Below, in pieces: positions 8,729 through 18,611 of a stretch of DNA of 64,000 bases. The notes below the pieces were generated by a model. That model saw nothing but the letters and a program-made list of their open reading frames with translations, had not been told where the DNA came from and searched no databases. The DNA is from Minwuiaceae bacterium. Its GTDB lineage: Bacteria > Pseudomonadota > Alphaproteobacteria > Minwuiales > Minwuiaceae. How positions within the stretch are numbered: the stretch's first letter is position 1; each line of letters begins with the position of its first letter. The stretch lies in the NCBI GenBank assembly GCA_028278525.1, contig JANQEE010000044.1, positions 124,001 to 188,000 on the forward strand, written 5' to 3'. The translations under genes and the position numbers were made by a program.

Positions 8729-9303
8729 ACCGCGACGTCTATTGGACGCCGCTGGACGGACCGGGTTTGGAGCATTGCAAGCTGATGGGCGCGGGCGACG
8801 TGATCGTTGCCGACAGCCAGTCGCTGCGCGTGTTCGACGGCGAAGCGATGCGGATCACTTATACGCTCAGGATGGATGCCGGCTGGCGCGTCACGGATCT
8901 GGCGCTCGGCATCGAGGGCAAAGGTGCCTGGCACCTGCAATCGGACGGCAACGGGCATTGGACCGCGGGCGGCAATGCGATCGCCGACCTGGACGGCTGT
9001 ATCGACGTCGATATCTCCGTCACGCCGTTCACCAACACGCTGCCGATTCGGCGTCTGGACCTCGCAGTCGGCGCGTCGCAGGACCTGCGGGTGGCCTACG
9101 CGAAACTACCGGACATGACCATGCAGGCGGTGGCGCAGCGCTATACATGCCTGGAAAAGAGCGAGACAGGCGGCCGTTACCGATACGAGAGCCTGACGAG
9201 CGGGGCTACGGCCGAATTGGCCGTTGACGCCGACGGGCTGGTTCTGGACTATCCGGACGCCTTCAAGCGGGCGTGGAGCGCCGAAGCAGCAACGGCGGAG
9301 TAA
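8725..9303 (+). CDS. Putative glycolipid-binding protein (PF06475-like) inside the purine cluster
   Basis: 192 residues resembling the putative glycolipid-binding family first characterised in Pseudomonas (PA1994 fold). Visible features are a WTPLDGPGLEHCKL start, WHLQSDGNGHW, a SVTPFTNTLPIRRLDL segment (the family's P-x-NTLPIRRL core) and a C-terminal YRYESL...YPDAFKRAW end. It has no signal peptide. It overlaps purS by ATGA and ends eight bases before purQ, so it is almost certainly cotranscribed with the purine genes, although no purine role is known for the family. The molecular function is unproven. Confidence 0.8.
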   Translation: MNRDVYWTPLDGPGLEHCKLMGAGDVIVADSQSLRVFDGEAMRITYTLRMDAGWRVTDLALGIEGKGAWHLQSDGNGHWTAGGNAIADLDGCIDVDISVTPFTNTLPIRRLDLAVGASQDLRVAYAKLPDMTMQAVAQRYTCLEKSETGGRYRYESLTSGATAELAVDADGLVLDYPDAFKRAWSAEAATAE

Positions 9304-9310
9304 GCAACCG

Positions 9311-9996
9311 ATGCAAGCAAGCGTAATCGTCTTCCCCGGCTCCAACTGCGATCGGGACGTCAAGGTCGCGCTCGCCGAGAGCGCCGGCCGGGAACCGACC
9401 ATGGTCTGGCACGGCGACAGCGAGTTGCCGAAAAGCGATTTGATCGTGCTGCCCGGCGGTTTCGCCTATGGCGACTACTTGAGATGCGGCGCCATCGCGG
9501 CGCATTCCCCGATCATGCGAGAGGTGGTGCGCAAGGCCGAGGGCGGGACGCCGGTGCTAGCCATCTGCAACGGTTTTCAGGTGGCGATCGAAAGCGGCCT
9601 GCTGCCCGGGGCGCTGATCTCCAACGCCAACCTCAAATACATCTGCAAGGACGTCCATCTGCGGGTCGAGAACGTGCATACCTGCTTCACCGCGGGCTAC
9701 GACGAGGACGAGGTCATTCGCATCCCGATCGCGCATCACGACGGCAACTACGTCGCCGACGACGACACGGTCGCCGAACTGGAAGACGAGAACCGCATCG
9801 TGTTCCGCTATAGCGGCCCGGACGGCACGGTCGACGATGAGGCCAACCCGAACGGGTCGCGTGGCAACATCGCCGGCATCGTCAACAAGGCCGGTAACGT
9901 ACTGGGCATGATGCCGCATCCGGAGCGGCTGTCGGACCCGGTGCACGGCGGGACCGACGGCCGGCCCATCTTCGACACCCTGGCGGGATCACTGGG

Positions 9997-10000
<4 letters not shown>
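9311..10000 (+). CDS. purQ: Phosphoribosylformylglycinamidine synthase glutaminase subunit PurQ
   Basis: 229-residue class I glutamine amidotransferase that supplies ammonia to PurL. The nucleophile is Cys86 in AICNGFQ; the catalytic His203 and Glu205 are in MPHPER. The opening [12 protein letters not shown] is diagnostic. The start follows the upstream gene by seven bases, and the TGA stop overlaps the GTG start of purL, an arrangement suiting stoichiometric subunit production. Confidence 0.97.
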
Positions 10001-12198
<2,198 letters not shown>

Positions 12199-12222
12199 AC
12201 AGAGGGCAGGGAGCGAACTGGC

Positions 12223-12459
12223 ATGCCAATGGACGCGGGCGACATCGAGCAGATGATCAAGGAGACCATTCCGGACGCCAAGGTGACCATCCAGGACCTG
12301 AGGGGCGATGGCGATCACTATGCAGCGCATGTGGTGTCATCGGCCTTCAAAGGCTTGAGCAGGGTGCAGCAGCACCAGATGGTCTACAAGGCCCTGCGTG
12401 GGAAAATGGGCGACGACCTGCACGCGCTGGCGCTGCAGACGGCGCCGCCGGCAGAGTAA
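12223..12459 (+). CDS. BolA-family protein
   Basis: 78 residues of the BolA/IbaG fold. The class signature lies in VVSSAFKGLSRVQQHQMVY, with the conserved HH-like dipeptide replaced by QQH. BolA proteins form [2Fe-2S]-bridged dimers with CGFS monothiol glutaredoxins in iron trafficking, and such a glutaredoxin is encoded 67 bases downstream. It follows purL by 24 bases and is probably read through from the purine cluster. Confidence 0.93.
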   Translation: MPMDAGDIEQMIKETIPDAKVTIQDLRGDGDHYAAHVVSSAFKGLSRVQQHQMVYKALRGKMGDDLHALALQTAPPAE

Positions 12460-12526
12460 AAGATTAGGAAATTCAGGTATATAATCGGCTCCGTCAGTGG
12501 GCCTGAACGATCGAGGACACAACAGA

Positions 12527-12862
12527 ATGAGTGACAATCCGGTATTCGAACGCATCAGCAAGGATCTGGCCGACAACGACGTGGTCCTGTTCATGAAAGG
12601 CACGCCGGTATTCCCGCAATGCGGCTTCTCCGCGGCGGTGGTCCAGGTGCTGAGCTATCTGGGCGTCAAGTTCCAGGGCATCAACGTGCTGGACGACCCG
12701 AGCCTGCGCGACGGCATCAAGCAGTTCAGCGACTGGCCGACCATTCCGCAGCTCTACGTCAAAGGCGAGTTCATCGGCGGCTGCGACATCATCCGCGAGA
12801 TGGCGGCGAACGGCGAGCTGCAGGACATGCTGGCCGAAAAGGGCATCGAGTTGGCAGCCTGA
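12527..12862 (+). CDS. grxD: Monothiol glutaredoxin, Grx4/GrxD family
   Basis: 111-residue thioredoxin-fold protein with the CGFS active site at 32-35 and the flanking KGTPVFPQCGFS and WPTIPQLYVKGEFIGGCDI segments of the family. It carries or transfers [2Fe-2S] clusters with BolA partners; the neighbouring bolA gene fits. The ATG at 12527 is chosen because the upstream ten codons are not conserved and the family begins close to the DNPVFERI helix. Confidence 0.95.
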   Translation: MSDNPVFERISKDLADNDVVLFMKGTPVFPQCGFSAAVVQVLSYLGVKFQGINVLDDPSLRDGIKQFSDWPTIPQLYVKGEFIGGCDIIREMAANGELQDMLAEKGIELAA

Positions 12863-12994
12863 GCCAGCCTGAAAGCGTATTTCTGCCAAATCGTTACAAG
12901 TCTTTATTGCAGCAACTTCTCAACCGATATTGACGCATGCCACAGCCTTCGCCGATAACCGGCGGAGGCCGTAGCATACGCGAGTGCGCCGTTC

Positions 12995-13237
12995 ATGGTA
13001 GGCGTTCGACAACCCCCTTCCCCAATCTGGCGTCTGCCGGGAACGGGCCACAATCTCGGCCCGCCGCTGGAGCCCGCCACCAACTGGCAGACCCACTGCT
13101 GGCGGCAGGCCCACAAGAAAGCCTGGAAGCAGCCGCCGGTCGAGGTCGTACGGCGGCGCATGCGCCGGGCCAAGGAACTCGGCATGACCTACCGCGAATA
13201 CACCTTGGAGATCCTGGAGCGCGGCCGGTACCTTTAG
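12995..13237 (+). CDS. Small conserved hypothetical protein
   Basis: Up to 80 residues. The C-terminal half is basic and Trp-rich (NWQTHCWRQAHKKAWKQPP) and ends in LGMTYREYTLEILERGRYL, a segment I associate with short uncharacterised alphaproteobacterial proteins. Competing frames on both strands cover the same DNA, but this one has the most protein-like composition. The start is uncertain; a later in-frame codon may be used. It stands between grxD and pspF and is convergent with pspF, the ends lying 15 bases apart. Function unknown. Confidence 0.65.
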   Translation: MVGVRQPPSPIWRLPGTGHNLGPPLEPATNWQTHCWRQAHKKAWKQPPVEVVRRRMRRAKELGMTYREYTLEILERGRYL

Positions 13238-13251
13238 GCCGTTCTCTCGCG

Positions 13252-14271
13252 TCACAGTAAATCGTGTTTTTTCAACTGGTTACGAAGCTGGTCGTAGGTC
13301 AGCGTCAAATGGTTCGCCGTCGCCTTCTGGTTATAGCGGTTGGCGACCAGCGCCCCTTCCAGGATGCGCCGTTCGAAACCGGAAACCGCGGCCCGAAAAT
13401 CCATCGGCGTGGCGCCATCGATGCCGGCATCGACAGGCTCGACATGGGCCGGCCCGGTTTTTGAGGTAGCCGGGATCGACGGCCGGTACGGGGAAGCGAA
13501 CGGATCGAACGCGATATCGGCGACCGGCTCGGACGGATCGTCAGCTCGGTAGACCGCGCGCTCGACCACGTTCTTGAGTTCCCGCACATTGCCGGGCCAG
13601 GCGTACCCGGCCAGCGCCTCCAGAGCCTCGGCGGCGAAGCCCGGAAAGGCTTCCCAACCGAGCTCGCGCGCGAAGGCACGGCCGAAATGCTCCGCCAGCA
13701 GCGGAATGTCGTCGCGGCGGTGCCGAAGCGGCGGCACGGTCAGCACGTCGAAGGCGAGCCGGTCGAGCAGGTCGTGGCGGAACCGGCCGGCATCCGCGGC
13801 GGCCGGCAGGTCGAGGTTGGTCGCGCCGATCAAGCGTACGTCGACCCGATGGGTCGCGCTGGCCCCCACCCGCTCGAACTCACCATATTCGATGACCCTG
13901 AGCACTTTTTCCTGCACCGACAGGCTGGCATTGGCGATCTCGTCCAGGAACAACGAGCCGCCGTCGGCCAATTCAAACCGGCCGGCCCGGCGCTTGACGG
14001 CCCCGGTGAAGGCGCCGGCCTCATGCCCGAACAGTTCGGTCTCCAGCAGCGTCTCGGCCAAGGCGGCGCAATTGAGCTTGATGAAGGAACGGTCCCAGCG
14101 TTGCGACAGGTAGTGCAGACGCGAGGCGATCAGCTCCTTGCCCGTGCCGCGCTCGCCGATCACCAGCACCGGCCGGTCGAGCGGCGCGACGCGCGACACC
14201 TGCCCGATCAGGTCGTGAAAGGCCTGCGACTGACCGATCGGCTGCGGCAGTTCCGGTGGCAACGCATTCAT
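13252..14271 (-). CDS. pspF: PspF, sigma-54 enhancer-binding activator of the phage-shock operon
   Basis: 339-residue AAA+ activator lacking a receiver or ligand domain, as in E. coli PspF. Walker A is GERGTGKE (39-46), the sigma-54 contact loop GAFTGA is at 86-91, Walker B ends LFLDE (107-111), and the C-terminal Fis-type helix-turn-helix ends the protein. PspA normally inhibits PspF until membrane stress titrates it away. The gene is divergent from pspA, separated by a sigma-54 promoter. The ATG at 14271 is favoured over an upstream TTG because it matches the family start. Confidence 0.95.
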   Translation of the reverse strand: MNALPPELPQPIGQSQAFHDLIGQVSRVAPLDRPVLVIGERGTGKELIASRLHYLSQRWDRSFIKLNCAALAETLLETELFGHEAGAFTGAVKRRAGRFELADGGSLFLDEIANASLSVQEKVLRVIEYGEFERVGASATHRVDVRLIGATNLDLPAAADAGRFRHDLLDRLAFDVLTVPPLRHRRDDIPLLAEHFGRAFARELGWEAFPGFAAEALEALAGYAWPGNVRELKNVVERAVYRADDPSEPVADIAFDPFASPYRPSIPATSKTGPAHVEPVDAGIDGATPMDFRAAVSGFERRILEGALVANRYNQKATANHLTLTYDQLRNQLKKHDLL

Positions 14272-14394
14272 TCGAAAAATATACTGATTATTGGTGAAAA
14301 ATACCAACTATTAGGATCTTTTTTCTTCCACACAATTGAAGCTTCAGCAGCATTATTCAAGTAATTTCAATACCTTAAGAGGATTTACCAAAAC

Positions 14395-14410
14395 TGGCAC
14401 GGCGCATGCA
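14395..14410 (+). promoter_or_regulatory. Sigma-54 (RpoN) promoter of the psp operon
   Basis: TGGCACGGCGCATGCA matches the -24/-12 consensus TGGCAC-N5-TTGCA with GG and GC elements spaced ten bases apart and one mismatch in the -12 block. It sits 61 bases upstream of the first psp ORF and about 120 bases from the pspF start, leaving room for PspF-binding sites between. Confidence 0.85.
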
Positions 14411-14470
14411 ATCAACACCAGTGTCGGCACAGAAGGTGTCGGCGAATACGGATCGGAGGATATCACTGCC

Positions 14471-14635
14471 ATGCAAGACGCCGGTTTTATCGATCGCAAG
14501 CATCGTTCCGAACGCGGGACCTGGGACAAGGTGGAACGCCTGGGCGCCGCCGCCGTCGCCTACCTGCGCGCCCGCACGAAGGAGGAGTGGCTGATCTTCC
14601 TATGCGGCCTGATGCTGGGCCTGCTGCTCGGCTGA
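14471..14635 (+). CDS. 54-residue tail-anchored membrane peptide, first gene of the psp operon
   Basis: Begins at an ATG preceded by CGGAGG at normal spacing. The N-terminal two thirds is charged (IDRKHRSERGTWDKVERLG) and the C-terminus is a single hydrophobic segment (EEWLIFLCGLMLGLLLG) that would insert in the inner membrane. It is the first ORF after the sigma-54 promoter and lies 38 bases before pspA. By position it may act in the PspA-PspB-PspC stress circuit. It differs in sequence from E. coli PspD and PspG as I remember them; the assignment to a known family is open. Confidence 0.75.
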   Translation: MQDAGFIDRKHRSERGTWDKVERLGAAAVAYLRARTKEEWLIFLCGLMLGLLLG

Positions 14636-14673
14636 CCCGGACCTGAACGCTTGACCGACGACGGAGCAAACCC

Positions 14674-15354
14674 ATGAGTATCTTTTCCAGACTGGCCGAT
14701 ATCGTGAATTCCAACGTGAGCGCCCTGCTCGACCGGGCGGAAGACCCGGAGAAAATGATCCGGCTGATGATCCAGGAGATGGAGGACACGCTGGTCGAGG
14801 TGCGCTCGACCGCCGCCCGCGCCATCGCCGACCGCAAGGAGACCGAACGCCGCCTGACCCGCCTCAGCGACGCGCAGTCGGAATGGCAGCGCAAGGCGGA
14901 ACTGGCCCTGGCCAAGGGCCGCGAAGACCTGGCGAAGGGCGCGCTGCTGGAAAAATCCAAGCTGGCCGAGACTGCCAAGGCATTGGACGAGGAGTTGGAA
15001 CGCCTGGATGTGTCGCTCGGCAAACATGCCGACGACGTGGTTAAGCTGGAGGCCAAGCTGAGCGAGGTCAAAGCCAAGCAGAAGGCCTTGCAGGCGCGGC
15101 ATTCCACGGCCTCGTCCCAGCTTAAGGTCCGGCGTCAGGTGCACGACAGCCGGATCGAGGATGCCTTCACGCGTTTCGAGCAGATGGAACGCCGGCTGGA
15201 CGCGACCGAGGGCGATGTCGAAGCCTTCGACCTCGGCAAGGGCAAGACCCTGTCCGAGGAGATCGCCGAACTGGAAGTCGAAGGCGCGATCGAAGAGGAA
15301 CTGGCTGCCCTGAAGGCGCGTGTCGCTTCGAACTCCGCCGAGAAGGACGGCTAA
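14674..15354 (+). CDS. pspA: Phage-shock protein A
   Basis: 226-residue ESCRT-III-like coiled-coil protein that inhibits PspF and, when released, polymerises on damaged inner membrane. The amphipathic N-terminus MSIFSRLADIVNSNV, the DRAEDPEKMIRLMIQEME segment and the long charged helices are typical. A short gap separates it from the upstream micropeptide gene and three bases separate it from pspB. Confidence 0.96.
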   Translation: MSIFSRLADIVNSNVSALLDRAEDPEKMIRLMIQEMEDTLVEVRSTAARAIADRKETERRLTRLSDAQSEWQRKAELALAKGREDLAKGALLEKSKLAETAKALDEELERLDVSLGKHADDVVKLEAKLSEVKAKQKALQARHSTASSQLKVRRQVHDSRIEDAFTRFEQMERRLDATEGDVEAFDLGKGKTLSEEIAELEVEGAIEEELAALKARVASNSAEKDG

Positions 15355-15357
15355 ACG

Positions 15358-15585
15358 ATGGGCTTCTTTCTATTTGTGCCGGCGGTCATTTTCCTGACCG
15401 TCGTCGCACCGATCTGGATCATCGCCCATTACGTCACCCGCTGGCGGACCGGCAAGGCCATGTCCTCCGACGAGGAGAAACTGCTGGCCGAGCTCTGGCA
15501 GACGACCGACAAGATGGAACAGCGGATTGTCACGCTTGAGCGCATCCTGGATGCGGAAGCGCCCGACTGGAGGCGTTCGGAATGA
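15358..15585 (+). CDS. pspB: Phage-shock protein B
   Basis: 75 residues: an N-terminal membrane helix (about 1-25) and a cytosolic leucine-zipper-like helix ending in RIVTLERILDAEAPDWR, the characteristic PspB C-terminus. With PspC it senses stress and binds PspA. The stop codon overlaps the pspC start (ATGA). Confidence 0.94.
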   Translation: MGFFLFVPAVIFLTVVAPIWIIAHYVTRWRTGKAMSSDEEKLLAELWQTTDKMEQRIVTLERILDAEAPDWRRSE

Positions 15586-15989
15586 GCCCCCGCGATCGAA
15601 GACATCCCCGCGAGCCAAGCCCGAACCGGCTCTACCGCGACCCGTTCAACGGCAAGCTGATGGGCGTCTGCGCCGGCATCGCCGACTATTTCGGCTTCGA
15701 CGTCTGGCCGGTCCGCTTCGCCGCCATCCTGGCGCTGATCTTCTTCACGGTGCCGACGATCATCGCCTACCTGCTGGCCGGCGCGCTGCTGGACCGCAAG
15801 CCGGCCGACATGTACGCCACCAGCGAAGAGGAAGACCTGTGGCGCGGCATCCGCAACCGGCCGGGCCAGACGGCGCGCGACGCCCGGGTGCGCTTTCACG
15901 AGATGGAGCGGCGCCTGCGCCAGATCGAAGCCTACGTGACCTCGAAGGAATTCAACCTGAACCGCGAGATCCGCGATCTGGATCGTTGA
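15582..15989 (+). CDS. pspC: Phage-shock protein C
   Basis: 135 residues. The PspC domain core is FNGKLMGVCAGIADYFG followed by a hydrophobic membrane segment (about 45-70) and a C-terminal charged helix with RDARVRFHEMERRLRQIE and a final NREIRDLDR, as in enterobacterial PspC. It partners PspB in the membrane. It is the last gene of the operon; a GC-rich hairpin follows. Confidence 0.95.
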   Translation: MSPRDRRHPREPSPNRLYRDPFNGKLMGVCAGIADYFGFDVWPVRFAAILALIFFTVPTIIAYLLAGALLDRKPADMYATSEEEDLWRGIRNRPGQTARDARVRFHEMERRLRQIEAYVTSKEFNLNREIRDLDR

Positions 15990-16014
15990 ACGACGCCGCC
16001 GCCCTCTCACCTAA

Positions 16015-16041
16015 CCTCTCCCCCGCAAGCGTGGGGAGAGG
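16015..16041. repeat. Hairpin between pspC and the VOC gene
   Basis: A 9-base perfect stem (CCTCTCCCC / GGGGAGAGG) around a 9-base loop, located between convergent genes. There is no T-tract on either side, so it may be a dispersed palindromic repeat more than a classical terminator. Confidence 0.6.
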
Positions 16042-16062
16042 GACTCTTCGGAAGCGCTGTCC

Positions 16063-16827
16063 TTAAACCAGATGCACGCGGGTGCCGCAGACCTCGATCA
16101 GATTGTCGCCGCGTAGCAGGCCACGCGCCTCCGCCGCCGCCAGCACGGCCGTGGGGTCCGTGGCGTTAAGGTCGATGGCGCCGAGGCCCCTGCCCCGGCC
16201 ATCCGCCGCCGTCACGAACCGCAGCGTGGCGTTGGTCAGGTCGATCGAGGGAGTGCCGTCCTTGTCGGCGACCGGCAGGTTCAGGATGCGCGACCAGAGC
16301 GCGGCCATGCCGGCGGGGTCTTCGCTCTGCAATTCGGCGCCGGTCATGGCATCGACCTTTTCGGTTCGGACATGGTCTTCCCATCCCGTCGCGGCCGGCT
16401 CCCACGAACAACGCGGGTCGGTGTAATCGGCGCCGGGCTCGACCGAGTCGACCGACAGCAGAATACCGCCGGTATCGGCGGGGTGGAAATGCGTCGCCCG
16501 ATAGGCGGGCCGGTCGGTCTGCCAGACGGCGCGGACGCCAAGCCCGGTGATGCGCTCGCGCTCCGCCACCGCATCCTCGCATTGCAGGATGACCATGTAG
16601 CCGCCGTCGCCATGCCGACGCTCTATATAGCGCCCCGCCGACGTACCGTCCTCAACCGGAGTCACGACCTCCAGGAAGTCGTTGCCGACCGGCAGCACGC
16701 CGTTGACCAGGCCCCATTTGGCGACGCCCGTATCGCGATGACAAACCTCCAGCCCCAGCACGGATTTCAGGTCGTCCAGCGACGGTTCCAACTCGCGGGT
16801 GACGAATGCGATTTGCCTCAGTCTCAT
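16063..16827 (-). CDS. VOC-family (glyoxalase/dioxygenase fold) protein
   Basis: 254 residues, with two apparent VOC modules: MRLRQIAFVTRELEPSLDDL opens the first with paired beta-alpha-beta-beta-beta units, and a second, shorter module lies after residue 150. Candidate metal-binding residues include a His in the YRATHFHP segment and a Glu near FLEVVTP, but the full triad cannot be assigned by eye. A good ribosome site (GGGAGGGAACAG) precedes the ATG. Likely a lyase-like or binding protein of unknown substrate. Confidence 0.82.
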   Translation of the reverse strand: MRLRQIAFVTRELEPSLDDLKSVLGLEVCHRDTGVAKWGLVNGVLPVGNDFLEVVTPVEDGTSAGRYIERRHGDGGYMVILQCEDAVAERERITGLGVRAVWQTDRPAYRATHFHPADTGGILLSVDSVEPGADYTDPRCSWEPAATGWEDHVRTEKVDAMTGAELQSEDPAGMAALWSRILNLPVADKDGTPSIDLTNATLRFVTAADGRGRGLGAIDLNATDPTAVLAAAEARGLLRGDNLIEVCGTRVHLV

Positions 16828-16862
16828 CTGTTCCCTCCCCAATCCTCTCGTAGAGTCTGCCC

Positions 16863-16888
16863 GAAAATGCGTCTGGCGACGCATTTTC
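16863..16888. repeat. Perfect hairpin in the VOC/RidA divergent region
   Basis: Eleven paired bases (GAAAATGCGTC / GACGCATTTTC) around a TGGC loop. It directly abuts the larger palindrome at 16889-16981, giving two stem-loops in tandem. Confidence 0.75.
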
Positions 16889-16981
16889 GAATGCCATGCC
16901 GGTCCTCTCCCCCGTCCCAAACACCCATAGGGTACCCTCGCGTGGGTGGTTGGGACGGGGGAGAGGGCCGGCATGGCATTC
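16889..16981. repeat. Long near-perfect inverted repeat
   Basis: Two 39-base arms (16889-16927 and 16943-16981) pair with 37 of 39 matches, separated by 15 bases whose core AGGGTACCCT is itself a palindrome. It could extrude as a cruciform or fold as a very stable RNA hairpin. It lies in the short space between divergent VOC and RidA genes, where it must also coexist with promoters. Confidence 0.85.
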
Positions 16982-17090
16982 TTGAACTGACACTTAATTC
17001 TACTTGGATCGTCGGCCACGGCCAGCGCCGCGGTTTGCCACGACGGCGCACATCGGCTACCCACGGAGAACAGCAAGACGGAGAGACATC

Positions 17091-17516
17091 GTGAGCGACG
17101 ACACCACCGAAAGAATCCGCACCAAACCGCGCGCCAACTACCCGCATGTCAGGCGGGCCGGCGATTACATCTACGTCTCCGGCACCAGCCCGCGCCAGCC
17201 GGACAATTCCATCCCCGGCGCCGCGGTCGACGAGATGGGCACCACCAACTTCGACATCGGTATGCAAACCGAGGCGGCTTTGGAAAACATTCGCCGCAAT
17301 CTTCAGGATATCGGCGCCGATCTTTCCGACCTCTGCGAACTGTCCTGCTTCCTCGTCGACATGAACGACTTCGGCGGCTTCAACCGCGTCTACAACCGGT
17401 ACTTCGACGCGGAGACCGGTCCGGCGCGCACCACCGTCGCGGTGCATCAATTGCCGCACCCGCATCTCCGCATCGAGATCAAGGCGGTCGCCTACAAGCC
17501 GGAGCGGAACGGATGA
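17091..17516 (+). CDS. RidA/YjgF-family protein, 2-aminomuconate deaminase-like
   Basis: 141 residues of the RidA fold. The GDYIYVSGTSPRQPDN opening, the long ALENIRRNLQDIGADLSDL helix and the ARTTVAVHQLPHPHLRIEIKAVA end are typical; the extra length and PHPHLRIEIK stretch resemble the 2-aminomuconate deaminase subgroup. Such proteins hydrolyse reactive imines or enamines. A GTG start is used, preceded by GGAGAG. Its stop overlaps the next gene by ATGA, so the two are likely one unit. Confidence 0.88.
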   Translation: MSDDTTERIRTKPRANYPHVRRAGDYIYVSGTSPRQPDNSIPGAAVDEMGTTNFDIGMQTEAALENIRRNLQDIGADLSDLCELSCFLVDMNDFGGFNRVYNRYFDAETGPARTTVAVHQLPHPHLRIEIKAVAYKPERNG

Positions 17517-18553
17517 CGACGACCGACCCGCTCCGCGCCGTCGCGACGCTGTACCACGCCTATTTCACCGGCCTGATCCTGACCGTGGCGAGCCGGCGCG
17601 GACCGAAGGACGCCGGCCAGTTCGTGTTCAGGACGTTCCGCCATCAGCACGAGGAAAAGTTCCTGTCGAGCCTTGAGAAGCTCGGGCTGGATGGTCTGCC
17701 CCATGCCGTGCTCGCCGCCCAGTACCACTATCTCTCCAACCGCATCGGCGGCGTGCAGGTGGAGTATATGTACGAGAGCGATGCCAAGGCCTGGGTTCGG
17801 TTCCCCCATCCGCGCTGGCTGTACGAGGGCACGGCGCTCTGCGCGGTGCCTTTGGAAGTCTCGCACGGCTTCCTGAACGGGTGGTACGCGCAAAACGGCG
17901 TCTCGCTCGGCAATCCCCGCCTCGGCTTCGTCTGCACCTCTCAGGACATGGACGGGCAGTACGGCCTGGCCGGCTATTTCCTGGAACACGATCACGATCT
18001 GACGCCGGACCAACGGCTGCGGTTCGCGCCGGGCGAGGAACCGCCGCCGTTCGATCCGGCCGCAGCGCCGCAATTGGATAGTGCCGTCTGGCCGGAGGAG
18101 CGCCTGCAAAAGGCCAACCGCAACTACGCGATGGAATACATCAAGACATCGCTGCCGCAGTTGATCGCCCTGTTCGGGCCGGCGGAAGGCGGCCATCTCG
18201 GCAACATCGCCGGCCAGCTTGTCGCCAAGCAGTTCTATCACCAAACGGCAGACCTGCTCGGCATCGCCGGCGACGACGCTGGCGCATTCGGCGCTTTCAT
18301 GCAGGCGATGGCCGAATCCCAAGGCGACAATGCCGAGGTGTCGCCTGACGGCGACGGCGTCCGTGTGCGCCAATCCGGCTGGCGCCTGATGAACGGCCGG
18401 CGGGACCTGGCCCCCGCGGTGTTCGACGCCTGGAACGGCCTCTGGCAGGGCGCGCTAAGCAGCCACAACCGGTTCCTGGCCATCGAAGTCCTGCGGCGGA
18501 TCGATTACGGCGACGATCATTTCGAATGGCGCATCCGACCGCGCGGTCGATAG
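17513..18553 (+). CDS. Conserved hypothetical protein coupled to a RidA gene
   Basis: 346 residues with no signal peptide or membrane segment. I do not recognise the family. Visible traits are an aromatic-rich first half (LYHAYFTGLILTVASRRGP, RFPHPRWLYEG) and a conserved-looking GLVCTSQD-like motif (GFVCTSQDMDGQYGLAGYFL) near residue 140. The C-terminal third ends in a MNGRRDLAPAVFDAWNGLW helix. ATGA overlap with the RidA gene suggests a joint role, perhaps in degradation of a nitrogenous aromatic or amino-acid derivative (inference only). Confidence 0.82.
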   Translation: MTTTDPLRAVATLYHAYFTGLILTVASRRGPKDAGQFVFRTFRHQHEEKFLSSLEKLGLDGLPHAVLAAQYHYLSNRIGGVQVEYMYESDAKAWVRFPHPRWLYEGTALCAVPLEVSHGFLNGWYAQNGVSLGNPRLGFVCTSQDMDGQYGLAGYFLEHDHDLTPDQRLRFAPGEEPPPFDPAAAPQLDSAVWPEERLQKANRNYAMEYIKTSLPQLIALFGPAEGGHLGNIAGQLVAKQFYHQTADLLGIAGDDAGAFGAFMQAMAESQGDNAEVSPDGDGVRVRQSGWRLMNGRRDLAPAVFDAWNGLWQGALSSHNRFLAIEVLRRIDYGDDHFEWRIRPRGR

Positions 18554-18556
18554 TGG

Positions 18557-18585
18557 AGCGGACCGGCGTAATACGCCGGTCCGCT
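18557..18585. terminator. Bidirectional terminator-like hairpin
   Basis: A perfect 13-base stem (AGCGGACCGGCGT / ACGCCGGTCCGCT) with an AAT loop lies between the convergent 17513 gene and phoD. It lacks a clear T-tract, so intrinsic termination would be weak. Confidence 0.55.
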
Positions 18586-18611
18586 GGCTCAACGCGGCCG
18601 CAACGCCGGCG

